This document shows, piece by piece, positions 46,594 to 56,846 of a stretch of DNA of 64,000 nucleotides (position 1 is its first letter; every line of letters starts with the position of its first letter). Under the pieces are notes generated by a model. It did not search any database and was not told the origin of the DNA. It worked only from the letters and a program-made list of their open reading frames with translations. The stretch spans positions 682,001 through 746,000 of the forward strand of contig JAHLKF010000003.1 in the NCBI GenBank assembly GCA_025558075.1. The letters run 5' to 3'. The stretch comes from Gaertneriomyces semiglobifer (lineage: Eukaryota > Chytridiomycota > Chytridiomycetes > Spizellomycetales > Spizellomycetaceae). Both the position numbers and the translations under genes were made by a program.

Positions 46594-48037
46594 AACGATT
46601 TTCTGGTGGAAAGGAACACGCAGGCCTGCGCACCGAGAGAGGCTTTTCTTTAACTGCCCATCTCGGCGGGTATGTGCCACCGAGGTACCCTTCATGCAAA
46701 GAAGTAGTTGGGGGATTGGACTCAATTCTGCGGGGAGCATTTCTCTGCTTCCTGCAACCAACTGTGGTCTGCGCTGTACCCTTTCTGCTTGTTGGCCTGT
46801 GATGGCAACTCCTGGTTATACCCTGGTGTATCCCGTCTTGGCTCAATCTCAGTGGTTCTCCAGGATGAGGGGAATTGAACGGAACAGGCTTTGGTGCCGG
46901 ACAACCGCCGACGGATCCGTAAAAGGACGACCCCGGCGGATCCGTGTGTACACCCTCGGTTCAGTTCCCTGCGATCGTCACTTAGTTCCTTTGCTTGAAT
47001 CCTGGTTTCTGGCGGGCATTGCTAATGCATTTCTTTCGTTTCTTTTGTTTCTTTCGAGCACGGATATCTTTCTGCTTTCGAGCAAGCCGCGTTGGTTTAT
47101 CTTGACAGCTTCTTGACTGTCAAGTTTGTGCTGCGTGAAAATGATAACCAGGCCTTGAGATTATATAGGTGCTGAAGCATACAGGTACTTCTGCTGCGGC
47201 CAGTCTTCCACGTCGTCCACCGCTGTGAAATCAACCGAGTCTGGAATATGATACTACCGCTAACCACCCGCAATCAACGTGCGATCACTTCTGGGTCAAT
47301 GTGGTGTGTTTCCACACTTTACGCACAAGTTTCGGTCAATTGATGATCAATGCTGATTAGGCCGTACTGTATACACCGTACAGACGGCTATCAGCCGTAA
47401 TATATCTCATGATGGCATATGAAATGGTTGATTCTCGTTTGAAACTTGCAAAAACATTCAAGCGAACTGATCAGGAAGACGTCGAAGATAACCAGACAGC
47501 GGCAGAACAAGTTTACCGGCTATACATACGTACGCCACATGATGCATGCTGCTTTCTGGAAGGGCAACGACGACAAGCTGGCCGTCGTACTGGTAGGCCG
47601 CGCGCTGGCGTGGAGCTGAGCGAAAATAGCGGGATCGTAATGGAAGAGGGTTCAAGTGGGCAGCGACGCCGTATGTGTATAGGGTGGAGGCGGCAGAATC
47701 GAACGTGAAGAACGTGAGCGTCGTTGACGGTATTGTGAAAGCTCATGCTCAAGCACAAAGATTATGAACCCCTAGTCTCTTCGATTGGAATGATGCCCCC
47801 TTTTAGTACCCAGACTCAGGTAATTCCAAGACGAAGCGAGTTGATCTGAGACGCAGATAGTTTGGGGTTGGCGATAGTTTTGGGCTTGTTACTTGTTGCG
47901 AGTGGATCATGAGCCTGTCAATTCACTTGGCCTCGTAACTCGTTCTTCCTGACAGGTAGTGCTTTGCAAAGACAAAGAACATGCATTATGATTGTGTCTG
48001 CAACCTATCACTCCTATTACTATGTATCTCCTTAAGG

Positions 48038-49657
48038 CTACCATCCACTACCAATAACGCCTGCAATATCGGTCTTCTCCACGCCATGGTACTGCGTACG
48101 CAGCATATCCCTCTCGAGTTGGGTGACCGCTGAATCACCTGGATTCGAAGAACCCAGTCCAACGCCTAACCAGTCTTGAAAGACGGTAATCACAGCTTCG
48201 TTCTGTTCAGGAAATTGTATTCCATTCGCAGATGTCAGCTGGTACACAGCTTCAGCCTGTGCGTAGCTCTTTAGACTTCCTCCAAGTGCCGCCTTCTGTT
48301 GCGTATTCGTATCAATCCCAATTGCGTCGGCTACCGGGATCTGCCCGCCGCCATTGATACATCCCCCTGGGCATGCCATAACCTCTACGTAGTCCACCCT
48401 GTTGTCGTCCGGATCGGCCTTCCGTCGCCTCAGGGCGGTCCCTCGTGTGCCTCCACCGATTTTCCGCACCACATTTTGAATATTCCTAAAACCATAGCAT
48501 CTGACAAATCTCAGCACGCACTTATTTTCAAGCCATAGCTCGTAAGTTGTATAGTCGGAATTCCGCCCTTCCCTAACCTGGAAGCCTCTCTCTGGTGTTC
48601 CAAACGACTGCTGCATGTCGGCCAGCGAGAGTGGTATACCAAACAGAGCCTGTGCAGCGTAACGGAAGATATACGATAGATAACCACCCGATGAAGAGCC
48701 CTCGGTACCTACAAGCCGTGGGCCGGTGGGCGTCATCACTGCTTTTGTGAACAAGCTAAGCATCTCTCCCTCTGGTACAGTACGCAAATCGATTCCTCTG
48801 TTCGTCAGCATCCGGTCTACTTCGCCTGTTGACAACACGCAATCCACATCTCGCACTCCATCGACTGCAAAGTCCGGGCGTGAAGCTTCGAGCTTCTTAT
48901 CGTAACATGGCATGATACTGATGTGATATATCTGAGATCGGTGCAAGGATATGCGAGGAGCAAAGTACGATTTGACAAGCGTTCCGAGGGTCTGTTGCGG
49001 GGATTTTGTGGTGGAAATGTAGGGTAGTAGATTAGGGTGCGTCTTTTCGGCGTAACAAATCCATCCTGGGCACGAGGAGGCGAGCATAGGCAACGGAGTG
49101 TTTGAAATGCTCAACGCATCTACAGGCGGTGTGGAGGAGTTTAACCCACTTCCGTGCTTCAGGTGGTATCGTTCGACAAACTCTCTTCCTCCCTCTAGCA
49201 AGCTGACATCTCTTGCAAAACTTGTATCGAATATGTATTCCACTCCCAAGCCCTTCCAAAATGATATGAGTCGCTGATGAACAGAGGTTGGGTCTAATCC
49301 ATATTTGGCACCCAAACTAGCTCGACTTTGCGGAGAAATGCTAACAATGACAACTTTCACCTCTGCAAGCCTGCCCTCTTCCTTTGCTCTCCTATTCTCT
49401 TGTAACACCCGCTCAACCTCTGAATCTGACTGTTGTTGTACCAAGACGCTCTCAGCAGATGTAATGCAGCCAGAGCAGGCTAGACAGTCATCAAGAGATA
49501 TACTTGGCGTGGCATTTGCCGGTGCGGTGTCGAGAGAAACTTCATATACACTCGGAGATGCGGCGGGTGCTTTTGAAGGAAGTGGCTTTATGCATGCCTG
49601 CGACGGAGTGATAAAGTCATTGAGGTCCGTCAGCAGAACAGCCGACGAAAAGGCCAT
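48038..49657 (-). CDS. NAR1: Nar1/CIAO3, cytosolic iron-sulfur assembly factor
   Basis: One exon, 539 residues. The [FeFe]-hydrogenase-like fold is clear: N-terminal LLTDLNDFITPSQACIKP and CLACSGC (four Cys for one 4Fe-4S cluster). Next come SSCPGWICYAEKTHPNLLPY, IMPCYDKKLEASR and the C-terminal MACPGGCINGGGQI, which supply the second cluster. EGSSSGGYLSYIFRYAA and CYGFRNIQNVV are further family blocks. Nar1 delivers Fe-S clusters from the Cfd1-Nbp35 scaffold to the Cia1-Cia2-Met18 targeting complex; it has no hydrogenase activity. The protein ends in Trp (GSGW), like the C-terminal aromatic signals read by the CIA targeting complex. All cluster cysteines appear intact. Confidence 0.96.
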   Translation of the reverse strand: MAFSSAVLLTDLNDFITPSQACIKPLPSKAPAASPSVYEVSLDTAPANATPSISLDDCLACSGCITSAESVLVQQQSDSEVERVLQENRRAKEEGRLAEVKVVIVSISPQSRASLGAKYGLDPTSVHQRLISFWKGLGVEYIFDTSFARDVSLLEGGREFVERYHLKHGSGLNSSTPPVDALSISNTPLPMLASSCPGWICYAEKTHPNLLPYISTTKSPQQTLGTLVKSYFAPRISLHRSQIYHISIMPCYDKKLEASRPDFAVDGVRDVDCVLSTGEVDRMLTNRGIDLRTVPEGEMLSLFTKAVMTPTGPRLVGTEGSSSGGYLSYIFRYAAQALFGIPLSLADMQQSFGTPERGFQVREGRNSDYTTYELWLENKCVLRFVRCYGFRNIQNVVRKIGGGTRGTALRRRKADPDDNRVDYVEVMACPGGCINGGGQIPVADAIGIDTNTQQKAALGGSLKSYAQAEAVYQLTSANGIQFPEQNEAVITVFQDWLGVGLGSSNPGDSAVTQLERDMLRTQYHGVEKTDIAGVIGSGW

Positions 49658-50037
49658 CTCGACAGCTGTCGAGCAAGGTACGGAACAAAAGATAGCCTAT
49701 GTCCCAGCAGGGGGGTGTGCGTCCTCTCAGAGATAGCGCCTCGAACGAATTGAGCTGATGTCTATATATGATCAGAGAACCAGTGTCGGTACAAAAGGAA
49801 ATGCTGCAAAAACTTAAAACATCGGTGACAAATGCCGACTTAAAATCTCTCGCGTAAAACCCCCGCACGGACCCCACAGCGACGGCAAAGGCACTTTTCT
49901 TCATGGCACTTGGCACAAATGCGTAGTATATATATTACATGTACAATTTCGGCTCGACAGGCCTACATCCATTCGATTCTACATGCCATAGTCGACGGCG
50001 GTGTGATGGCGGATTCTCATAATATAAGAAAAGAGGA
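49658..50037. other. intergenic, NAR1 promoter / TBCB 3' flank
   Basis: About 380 bp, no recognisable gene or repeat. Confidence 0.45.
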
Positions 50038-50844
50038 CTACATCTCATCCAAGTCATCTTCGTCCATTAGGTCTTCTTCCGGGTAATCTCCAACCTTCAC
50101 CTTCCCGGGCCGTACAAAGGCACCATACTTTGGTGGGCAAGTAAAGTATTGCTTACCTTGTACGGTCCCGTCGTGCTTGCCAAGTGGCTCATCATACTGG
50201 ATACCCACCCAATACCCAGGTTTGAACTCTACCTTTCCAACATACTTGACCTCCCCCCTCTTTGCCAATGACTCTGCATCTGCTTCCACTTCGCATCGGT
50301 CTCCAACCTTGATATTTGCCGCCTCAGCCATACCTTCATCTTCCTCCGCCCTCAATTCTTCTTCGCTCCGTTCCTTGAACTTTCCCATCTTATTCCTCTG
50401 TAAAAAGGCTCTAACTGAATCTGAACGCTTATCGTACTCCTGATCACTAATTTCAAACTTTTGAACTTGTGAGACGTCCGAAAATTCATTGACTTTACGA
50501 CGCGGGTTGGTGTCGGTCACTTGCAGACGCATGTAATCCGAAACAGGATAGTAGCCCAACATTTTGGATGGATCCGAAAGTGTTGCTACCGGAGCCGAGG
50601 CTTGTGAATATAACGTCAGCTGCATTGTAGCAACTTGGACGCCGGTAATTGGCTCCAAACGCTCCTATGGGCCAGCCATGAACGAGTGAGCCTGTGTGCA
50701 TCTCTTTTGACTTTTGACCTTAGGAGAGCAGCATACCTTCAACCGGTCAATCGTAATTGATTTATCAAAACGCCGCTCAGAAGAGGCCCCTTCGCTTGTA
50801 ACGAAGAGCGTTACGATAGGCCTCGAACCTGTGTCAACGATCAT
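50038..50844 (-). CDS. TBCB: tubulin-folding cofactor B
   Basis: Two exons (50844-50737, 50664-50038) encode 244 residues, the same length as human TBCB. The N-terminal half is a ubiquitin-like domain (VTLFVTSEGASSERRFDKSI, LERLEPITGVQ, KMLGYYPVSDYMRLQVTD). A coiled linker follows (AFLQRNKMGKFKERSEEELR). The C-terminal CAP-Gly domain contains EFKPGYWVGIQYDEPLGKHD and GKQYFTCPPKYGAFVRP. The end is acidic (DEDDLDEM), like the EEI-type tail that binds cofactor E. TBCB acts with TBCE on alpha-tubulin folding and dimer recycling, in keeping with a fungus that builds flagella or many microtubules. Confidence 0.95.
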
Positions 50845-51342
50845 TGTGCGATGGCTAAATGTCTATCTACACCCAGCTTGAATGTTAATAATGCTCTCCA
50901 TCTACGATATCAACCCCCCAAGTGCTCATACTTACATGTTTCTAAGATCCAACCCCCCGTTCCTTCTGTCGCTGCTGCCGATGCTCAGAGCGTTAACAGC
51001 AACAATTATAAAGTTCAGGGAACGCGCGTAGCTTGTTATTGATGACTGCGCCATTTTATGTGGCACAGCCATGTGTGCAACTTATTCTATCAATAAACAC
51101 ACATCGCGTCGCGGCATTTCCAGTTCACTGATTCCGTTTGCTTTTATTTCGGGAAACGGGCCGGCGGCAGAGACCGATGACCTTCGAAAGTTGAGAGGAG
51201 AAGTCGAATCAAAGTCGTGCTAGTGGCTCCTGTTTCTGGCTGGACAAGATGGAGAATATAAAGCAGCGCAAATTTGGCGGAGCGATGAAGCGGAAATCAT
51301 AACAACCCACCAACTAGAAGAAAGTAGTTCGTGTTCACATCA
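50845..51342. other. intergenic, divergent TBCB / small-gene promoters
   Basis: About 500 bp. A TATAAA word lies near 51257, about 85 bp upstream of the small gene's start. No gene seen. Confidence 0.4.
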
Positions 51343-51711
51343 ATGCCTGCACTTCACCGTTCGTCGATTCTTGCGCTGTTTCGCAAGAATACCCCAAAGG
51401 AATCAGAAGCCAAGCCGGTAACTGAGAACGATGCGCGGACGCTAGCATTCTTGACGCCGTCGTCCTCCTGCGACACCCTTGTCGAAGATCAGACACCGGC
51501 CCCGGCTCGGAGCCCGTACGACACCTTCATATCTCGTGTTAAAAGCGATGTATCCAGCATGCAGAGTGAAAAGATTCAGATAATGCGATGGAAAGTTCCG
51601 GCAGGAGTCGGTGAAGGCACAGCAATAGCTGGATGCAGACGACTAAAAGGAGTCAAGTTTGTAGTCGAGAGAGTCGGAGACTTTGTTTATATCTTGGGAC
51701 GATTAGCATGA
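51343..51711 (+). CDS. small hypothetical protein
   Basis: One exon of 122 residues from an ATG at 51343. The start region is basic (LHRSSILALFRKNTPKES), the middle Ser/Thr/Pro/Ala-rich, and the last 50 residues more ordered with alternating hydrophobics (GVKFVVERVGDFVYILGRL). No known domain is recognised. A TATA-like word upstream and the balanced composition support a real gene, but there is no family evidence. Confidence 0.45.
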   Translation: MPALHRSSILALFRKNTPKESEAKPVTENDARTLAFLTPSSSCDTLVEDQTPAPARSPYDTFISRVKSDVSSMQSEKIQIMRWKVPAGVGEGTAIAGCRRLKGVKFVVERVGDFVYILGRLA

Positions 51712-51900
51712 TTGTCCTTTTCTTAGTTATGTACATAGTATATATTTGGGCGGTAAATTTCAGTCAAATGTAGATATTTGCAAGCAACTGTGCTGAAACA
51801 CTTGACATCCTTAACAACTATTTAAGAGGGCATCTGCGTAACTCATAGCGTTTTCACCTTGTCATCGGATTGTGCCCATAGAGTCCTCGCATCAACATGT

Positions 51901-52745
51901 CTAGAACCACTTGAGGTAGATTATGGCCAAGATAATGATGATCAACAATGTAATGATTCCAAACGACAGTATTTTGTTCTGAACAAGTCTGTTTGAAGAA
52001 TGATAATCAGTCTTAGCCGAACCATCTGGAAACACACGACAAAAAATATGAAAAACAATGCAACATCATGCTAGTTGCAGTAAGAATAGGTAATGTTCGC
52101 AATTGTACTTACCGGCGTTGCATCCCTCTCAGAACGCCTTGGCTCTTTGACACCCATGTATCTGCCGTCGAAAGGGTATCCTGGGTCCTGAGGATCTGCT
52201 CTCTTTGACGATTCAAGTCCTCCAGCGTCTGAATTCCAATGGACTCTGTCTCAAGCGCGAGCCGTTGTACCCCTTCCAACCTCCTCGACCCGTCCTGCAA
52301 CCGCTCGGTGCCGTTCAACAACCGGCTTCTCTGATCCATCGACGATATCTCAAAATCTACCACATGGGATCCGGGACGGCCCAGGAGTTGATCGCGATCG
52401 CTGGCATGCTTTTGCATTGACTGTCGCAGTGATTTGATGTCCTCCTTATGGGAACGGACGCGCGGGGCCAGACGCATTCGTTGAGCCTGAGCCAACGATG
52501 ACAATTCGACTTCCATTTGTGAAACAATTTCGTCAGCCTCTTCCAGCTCTCGTTCTGCTTGATTATATAGGAGCTTCTTCTGCTCTTCAAAGGAAGTCAG
52601 TAATCAAACCGCCAGTGCTCTTCAACCCAAGCGCCAAGGTACCTCCAGAGGCAGCCCCCATGGCTTCGATTTTGCGCAACAGAGATTCATGAAGGGTATC
52701 ATACTCCTTCTGATACGTGTCGAGGATTTCGGAGCCTTCAGCCAT
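51901..52745 (-). CDS. VTI1: Vti1, v-SNARE (Qb)
   Basis: Three exons (52745-52643, 52584-52113, 51988-51901) encode 220 residues, as in yeast Vti1 (217). The N-terminal three-helix domain includes KEYDTLHESLLRKIEAMG and EADEIVSQMEVELSSLAQ. The SNARE motif has ETESIGIQTLEDLNRQREQI with the Qb-type layer Gln/Asp pattern and TADTWVSKSQGVLRGMQRR. The last short exon supplies LVQNKILSFGIIT and a single C-terminal membrane anchor (LLIIIILAIIYLKWF). Vti1 acts in Golgi-endosome and vacuole fusion, partnering HOPS (VPS41 is also in this window). It is divergent from STE24, 165 bp between ATGs. Confidence 0.94.
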
Positions 52746-52910
52746 CTTGCTCTATATGCGATATCACCAGCGTTTGTGTATTCTCGTTCCAACTTCAATG
52801 GTCGACGTTGGAGCAACTTTACAATTTGTACCGCGTCGTCCTCTTCGCTTCTCGAAGCTCAACTCACAAACAACTAGCTGTCCCGATCTGCTTTCCACAC
52901 CACTAGGAAA

Positions 52911-54572
52911 ATGGATATTCTGACCGGTGGTCTCTTCGGAGACAATGTCCCTTACAAGGCCTATGTTGTGAAGCTGACATGGATGGTCTACGCATGGAAC
53001 ACCTATCTCAAGTGCGGCCGGTTTTGTACCCCTTGGCGAATGTTCGATTCATGCTGATCTATCTAACTTCTTGCAGCTACCGTCAACACCGAAAGCTCAG
53101 GGAGACAAAGGTCCCTGCTTCTATGGTCGGGGTTATTGAAGAAAAGGACTTCCTGAAGGCTCGGGCCTACGGCTTGGACAAGTCAAAATTCGGATTCGTT
53201 TCAGAAACATTCGATCAAGTAGAGACCGCACTTATTCTCAGTTACGATGTGTGGCCATACCTTTGGAATCTGTCAGGCATTGCTCTTGGCCGACTCGGTT
53301 ATCCTGCTGATCAAAGCCATGAGGTACAGCTTTTGTCTAGTGAATGTTCATCCATCCCATTCCTTCAACGTCCTGTTACAGATCTTTCAATCTATCATCT
53401 TCGTCATATTTATGACCATCATCAGCATGTCTCTTTCACTGCCATTCTCCTTGTACAGCACCTTTGTTATTGAGGAACGCCACGGATTCAACAAACAAAC
53501 GCTGCGTCTATTCGTCACCGATCTCGTCAAAGAAACATTGGTATCGGGGGCTATAGGCATTCCTCTCATCATTGCCTTTTTGAAGATCATTCAATGGGCA
53601 GGCTCATCATTCTACTTTTACCTTTGGGTTTTCATGTAAGTTTCGCACCACCATCGCCGGTCGAGTTCGTTCACTGAATCGCATTTGCCTTGAAGGTTCG
53701 TTTTCCAACTCTTCATGGTTGCCATTTACCCGACATGGATTCAACCACTTTTCAATAAGTTTACCCCATTGGAAGAAGGCGAGCTTCGTACCAAAATCAA
53801 CGCCCTTGCTGCCCGTATCAAGTTTCCGCTCAAAAAGCTTTTTGTCATTGACGGATCAAAGCGTTCATCCCACTCCAATGCTTACTTTTACGGCTTTTTC
53901 AAAAACAAGCGTATTGTTTTGTACGACACCCTATTGGAACACTCATCCAACGATGAGGTCTGCGCTGTGCTCGGTAAGGTTCGGCGGGATGTCTTATACT
54001 GTTACCAACAATGCTGACTTTAGTTTACTCGACGTAGCACATGAACTTGGTCACTGGCAATATAACCATGTGCTGCAGACACTTGTCATTGCTCAAGTGC
54101 ACATTTTCGCCATTTTCTACCTGTTCTCTACCTTCATTGAACATGCGCCGCTCTATCGGTCGTTCGGGTTCGACACCATGCCGATTCTGATAGGCTTTAC
54201 TCTGTTTCAGGTAATAAAAACGTTGCTTTTCTGGTACCACGGGGTGGATGCTAATTCGGCTACACAGTACATTCTTTCGCCCATGGAAATGATCATTGGC
54301 TTCTTGCAAAACGTCTTTTCACGAAAGAACGAGTTTCAAGCGGATGCCTTTGCCAAAAAGCTTGGCTACGCTTCTCTCCTGCGAAGTGCCTTGATCAAGC
54401 TGCACGTGAAAAACAAGGGAAACCTTAACCCAGACCACTGGTACAGCGCTTGGCACTACAGCCACCCGCCTCTCATTGAACGGTAAGATTTCATTAATGA
54501 CTTATACACCTGGCATGAGCTAACTTCACCATGTCGGGTATCAGTCTGGAAGCAATTGGGAAAGCAGAGTAA
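52911..54572 (+). CDS. STE24: Ste24, CAAX prenyl protease 1 (zinc metalloprotease)
   Basis: Seven exons (52911-53011, 53077-53323, 53382-53635, 53696-53973, 54038-54210, 54268-54482, 54545-54572) encode 431 residues. Multi-span ER membrane segments include [19 protein letters not shown]. Family blocks are [40 protein letters not shown] and [14 protein letters not shown]. The zinc site [11 protein letters not shown] (HExxH) is split by intron 4. [17 protein letters not shown] supplies the third ligand Glu, followed by [11 protein letters not shown]. The enzyme removes the last three residues of prenylated CAAX proteins and trims a-factor-like precursors; it also clears clogged translocons. Intron 5 is 57 nt, stop-free and in frame, so a 19-residue read-through form is possible. 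Confidence 0.96.
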
Positions 54573-54743
54573 TCAGCGTTATCACGTGTAAAAATGCAGT
54601 CATGCTGCTACTACTGGCATCACCGCTATGTGAAAGTTTCTGTATCTGAAGCGCGCGACATGTCATGTATATTGTGATAGAGTTAATTTGGTAGTCAATA
54701 CACCGTTCGAATTTTGTTTCTTACCGCAATATTCTCATCGATG

Positions 54744-56846
54744 TCATTGCACTTCATTCCACCATCGGCTGACTACGTCTCCTGGCCACCTCTCCTGCTC
54801 TAGTACGAATAACGCATCTCGGAGCGTCACTTTCCGATTCCCACTCTGACTATTAGCGGCGCCTTTTTGTTTGGACCCTATTCCGGACGACTTTGACGCG
54901 GCCGATGCCGCAGCGGAGGGCGTACTCGATGAGTTTGCACCAGTGGCTCCGGCAGTCATCCAACTCCTCGTTTTACCGCCGAGGAATGCAGCAACAGCCT
55001 CATTCGCACGTCGCACACGAATTTCTTCTGGCAAGTCCTTTTCTTTGATCTCTTTCTCCTTCTCTCGTTTGCGTTTCTTTGGCTTTTCTGGTACATCACC
55101 CGCAGCGGTAGCATCCGCCGGCTTTACCCCATCCACTTCCATTTTGTTTTCTTCCGCGGTTTTGAACTCTTTCCATTTGCGCCACTCATCCTCTGCTTGT
55201 CGTTCCCGTTTCGCAATGTCATCCAGGACTTTACGGATATCCGGCCCAGGAGCGCGTTCCCTGCGGACCTGTACATATTCCTGGCCTTGTTGCTGGAGCT
55301 TTTCTGCTCGCTCCCGCTGCTCAGCCAGAAACCCTGTCATTGTCGCCCCTGTTCGGTGCTTCGACGCGTGAATAAACTGGGTGATCATTGTTGTGAGCAG
55401 CTGTTGAGTTGCTTGCGCTATATAGGGTAGCAACTGCGGAGACAGCTGCTTCAGTTTCGCATCGATAGCTGCCTGCCTGAGTTTTCGTCGAAGTGCGGGA
55501 ATGTGTACTAGTGGCTGCGCCGAGGTAGATGATGCTTGCATGTTCATTTCAGACGATGAGCCCATCGGCATCAAGTTCATCAAATCCTCTTCTTCCCGAA
55601 CATTGATTCCAGTGTACGCGGTCACATCAAGCATAGCCTCTGTGTCCGTGTTCGGGTCTGCGACAGCGGTGAGTCTGCCGCCAGTCCGATGCGGCGCCGG
55701 TTGTGCCACAGATTCTTTCGCAGAGTTCGGTGGCCTACCACGCGGCTGTGACGCAAGCAATGGAGGAACCGCCCGAGGTTTGGTGGGATTTGAAGCTGGC
55801 GCCGATGGATCGCTATAGAATGGTGGATACGCTGCCATTTCAGCCTTCCGCTTTCTCATATCCTCCATGATGGGAGCCACGCCTCTGGAAGCTCCGGTCG
55901 AGTTGGTGCCGCGGGACAAGGCTGTTGCTAATTGGGGATAAGTCGATGGTCGTGCCGTGTATGATATCGGCGTTGTTGCTGTGGGAGATGCTCCGGATGT
56001 AGATGTGGTTCCCACTTCTAACAAGCCCTTCGCCTTTGAAAGAAATTCATCGTTTGTAATGACTTTGTTTTGAAGATTCCGATAAAGTTCAAGGAACTCG
56101 AGCTGACGGGTTGGCGCCACCTGTCTCAAGAGAGAATCGAGCAGCGCAGGGGCGTTATTTGGTAATGAAGGAGGTGGCACTGCACTCTGCGCAGATCGTG
56201 GTTGAGTGGACATGGGCCGTAACGGCAGAGCTTGTGTTGCCTGCGCCCCGACATGAGGTCCAGCGGGAGGTGGAGGTGGAGGTAGAGGTGACGGTGACGG
56301 TTGAGACGAGCCCAGGTTAGCAGGCGTCCGTGTCGCGGTGGTAGGTTCTGGCAATGTGGCGCTTGCTGGTAATGGCGTCGTAGACTCTGACAATGCAGGA
56401 AGGCTGCCATCGCTGGTACTAGCGTCTACAGAAATAGGCATAGCCGCCGGCGGCAGGCCGACGCCCGAAACGTCCAATCCCAGATCGATGTCCATGTTCA
56501 TGCTGTGGTGAGGTATAGAACCCAGGTCCTCATCAGCAAAAAGAGCAGCAAGTTCATCGTGTTGCGACGGCGGTGGTAAAGGAGGCGGCATCGGAGGGCC
56601 ACTGGCAAATAGGGACATAAGGTCGGCTTCGTCTTCATTTTCCTCATCGGCGTCTTTAACGTCGTGCCCAATCTGAGCATCCACATCCATTGCGAGTGTT
56701 GATGTTGATGATGACGGTTCATCTTGTGATGTCGCAGGTGTTTCTGCAGAGTGGGCTGTCGTGGTCGGATGCTTTTGAACGTCCAGAGGTGCCTCTACCT
56801 CAGCTACCGCTGCCAGGATATCCAAAAAGCCGGTATCGCTCGCCAT
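54744..56846 (-). CDS. TAF4: TAF4, TFIID subunit
   Basis: One exon, 700 residues. The first 400 residues are disordered, with acidic, Pro-rich and Ser/Thr-rich tracts (for example GPPMPPPLPPPSQHDELAAL). A NHR1-like or spacer helix lies around LLRQVAPTRQLEFLELYRNL. The TAF4 histone-fold region is MLDVTAYTGINVREEEDLMN, followed by long helices (LRRKLRQAAIDAKLKQLSPQ). The C-terminal conserved domain ends with VRRANEAVAAFLGGKTRSWM and RKVTLRDALFVLEQERW, matching known TAF4 tails. TAF4 pairs with TAF12 and scaffolds TFIID on promoters. The gene converges with STE24. Confidence 0.92.
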   Translation of the reverse strand: MASDTGFLDILAAVAEVEAPLDVQKHPTTTAHSAETPATSQDEPSSSTSTLAMDVDAQIGHDVKDADEENEDEADLMSLFASGPPMPPPLPPPSQHDELAALFADEDLGSIPHHSMNMDIDLGLDVSGVGLPPAAMPISVDASTSDGSLPALSESTTPLPASATLPEPTTATRTPANLGSSQPSPSPLPPPPPPAGPHVGAQATQALPLRPMSTQPRSAQSAVPPPSLPNNAPALLDSLLRQVAPTRQLEFLELYRNLQNKVITNDEFLSKAKGLLEVGTTSTSGASPTATTPISYTARPSTYPQLATALSRGTNSTGASRGVAPIMEDMRKRKAEMAAYPPFYSDPSAPASNPTKPRAVPPLLASQPRGRPPNSAKESVAQPAPHRTGGRLTAVADPNTDTEAMLDVTAYTGINVREEEDLMNLMPMGSSSEMNMQASSTSAQPLVHIPALRRKLRQAAIDAKLKQLSPQLLPYIAQATQQLLTTMITQFIHASKHRTGATMTGFLAEQRERAEKLQQQGQEYVQVRRERAPGPDIRKVLDDIAKRERQAEDEWRKWKEFKTAEENKMEVDGVKPADATAAGDVPEKPKKRKREKEKEIKEKDLPEEIRVRRANEAVAAFLGGKTRSWMTAGATGANSSSTPSAAASAASKSSGIGSKQKGAANSQSGNRKVTLRDALFVLEQERWPGDVVSRWWNEVQ

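Larger units (their letters stand above)
43056..48037. other. 5-kb gene-poor, repeat-bearing island
   Basis: No intact conserved gene could be read on either strand between AAR2 and NAR1. The segment holds a minisatellite, a tandem duplication and a broken ORF (listed separately), plus an imperfect inverted repeat of about 20 bp (near 43809-43828 and 43882-43904, around the word GGTCCTCG/CGGGGACC). Many short frames overlap on both strands with no domain. The contrast with the packed flanks suggests inserted or decaying accessory DNA. Confidence 0.55.

Noticed and set aside
47685..47712. CGTTCGATTCT on the minus strand, B-box-like
   Set aside because: No cloverleaf can be drawn around it.
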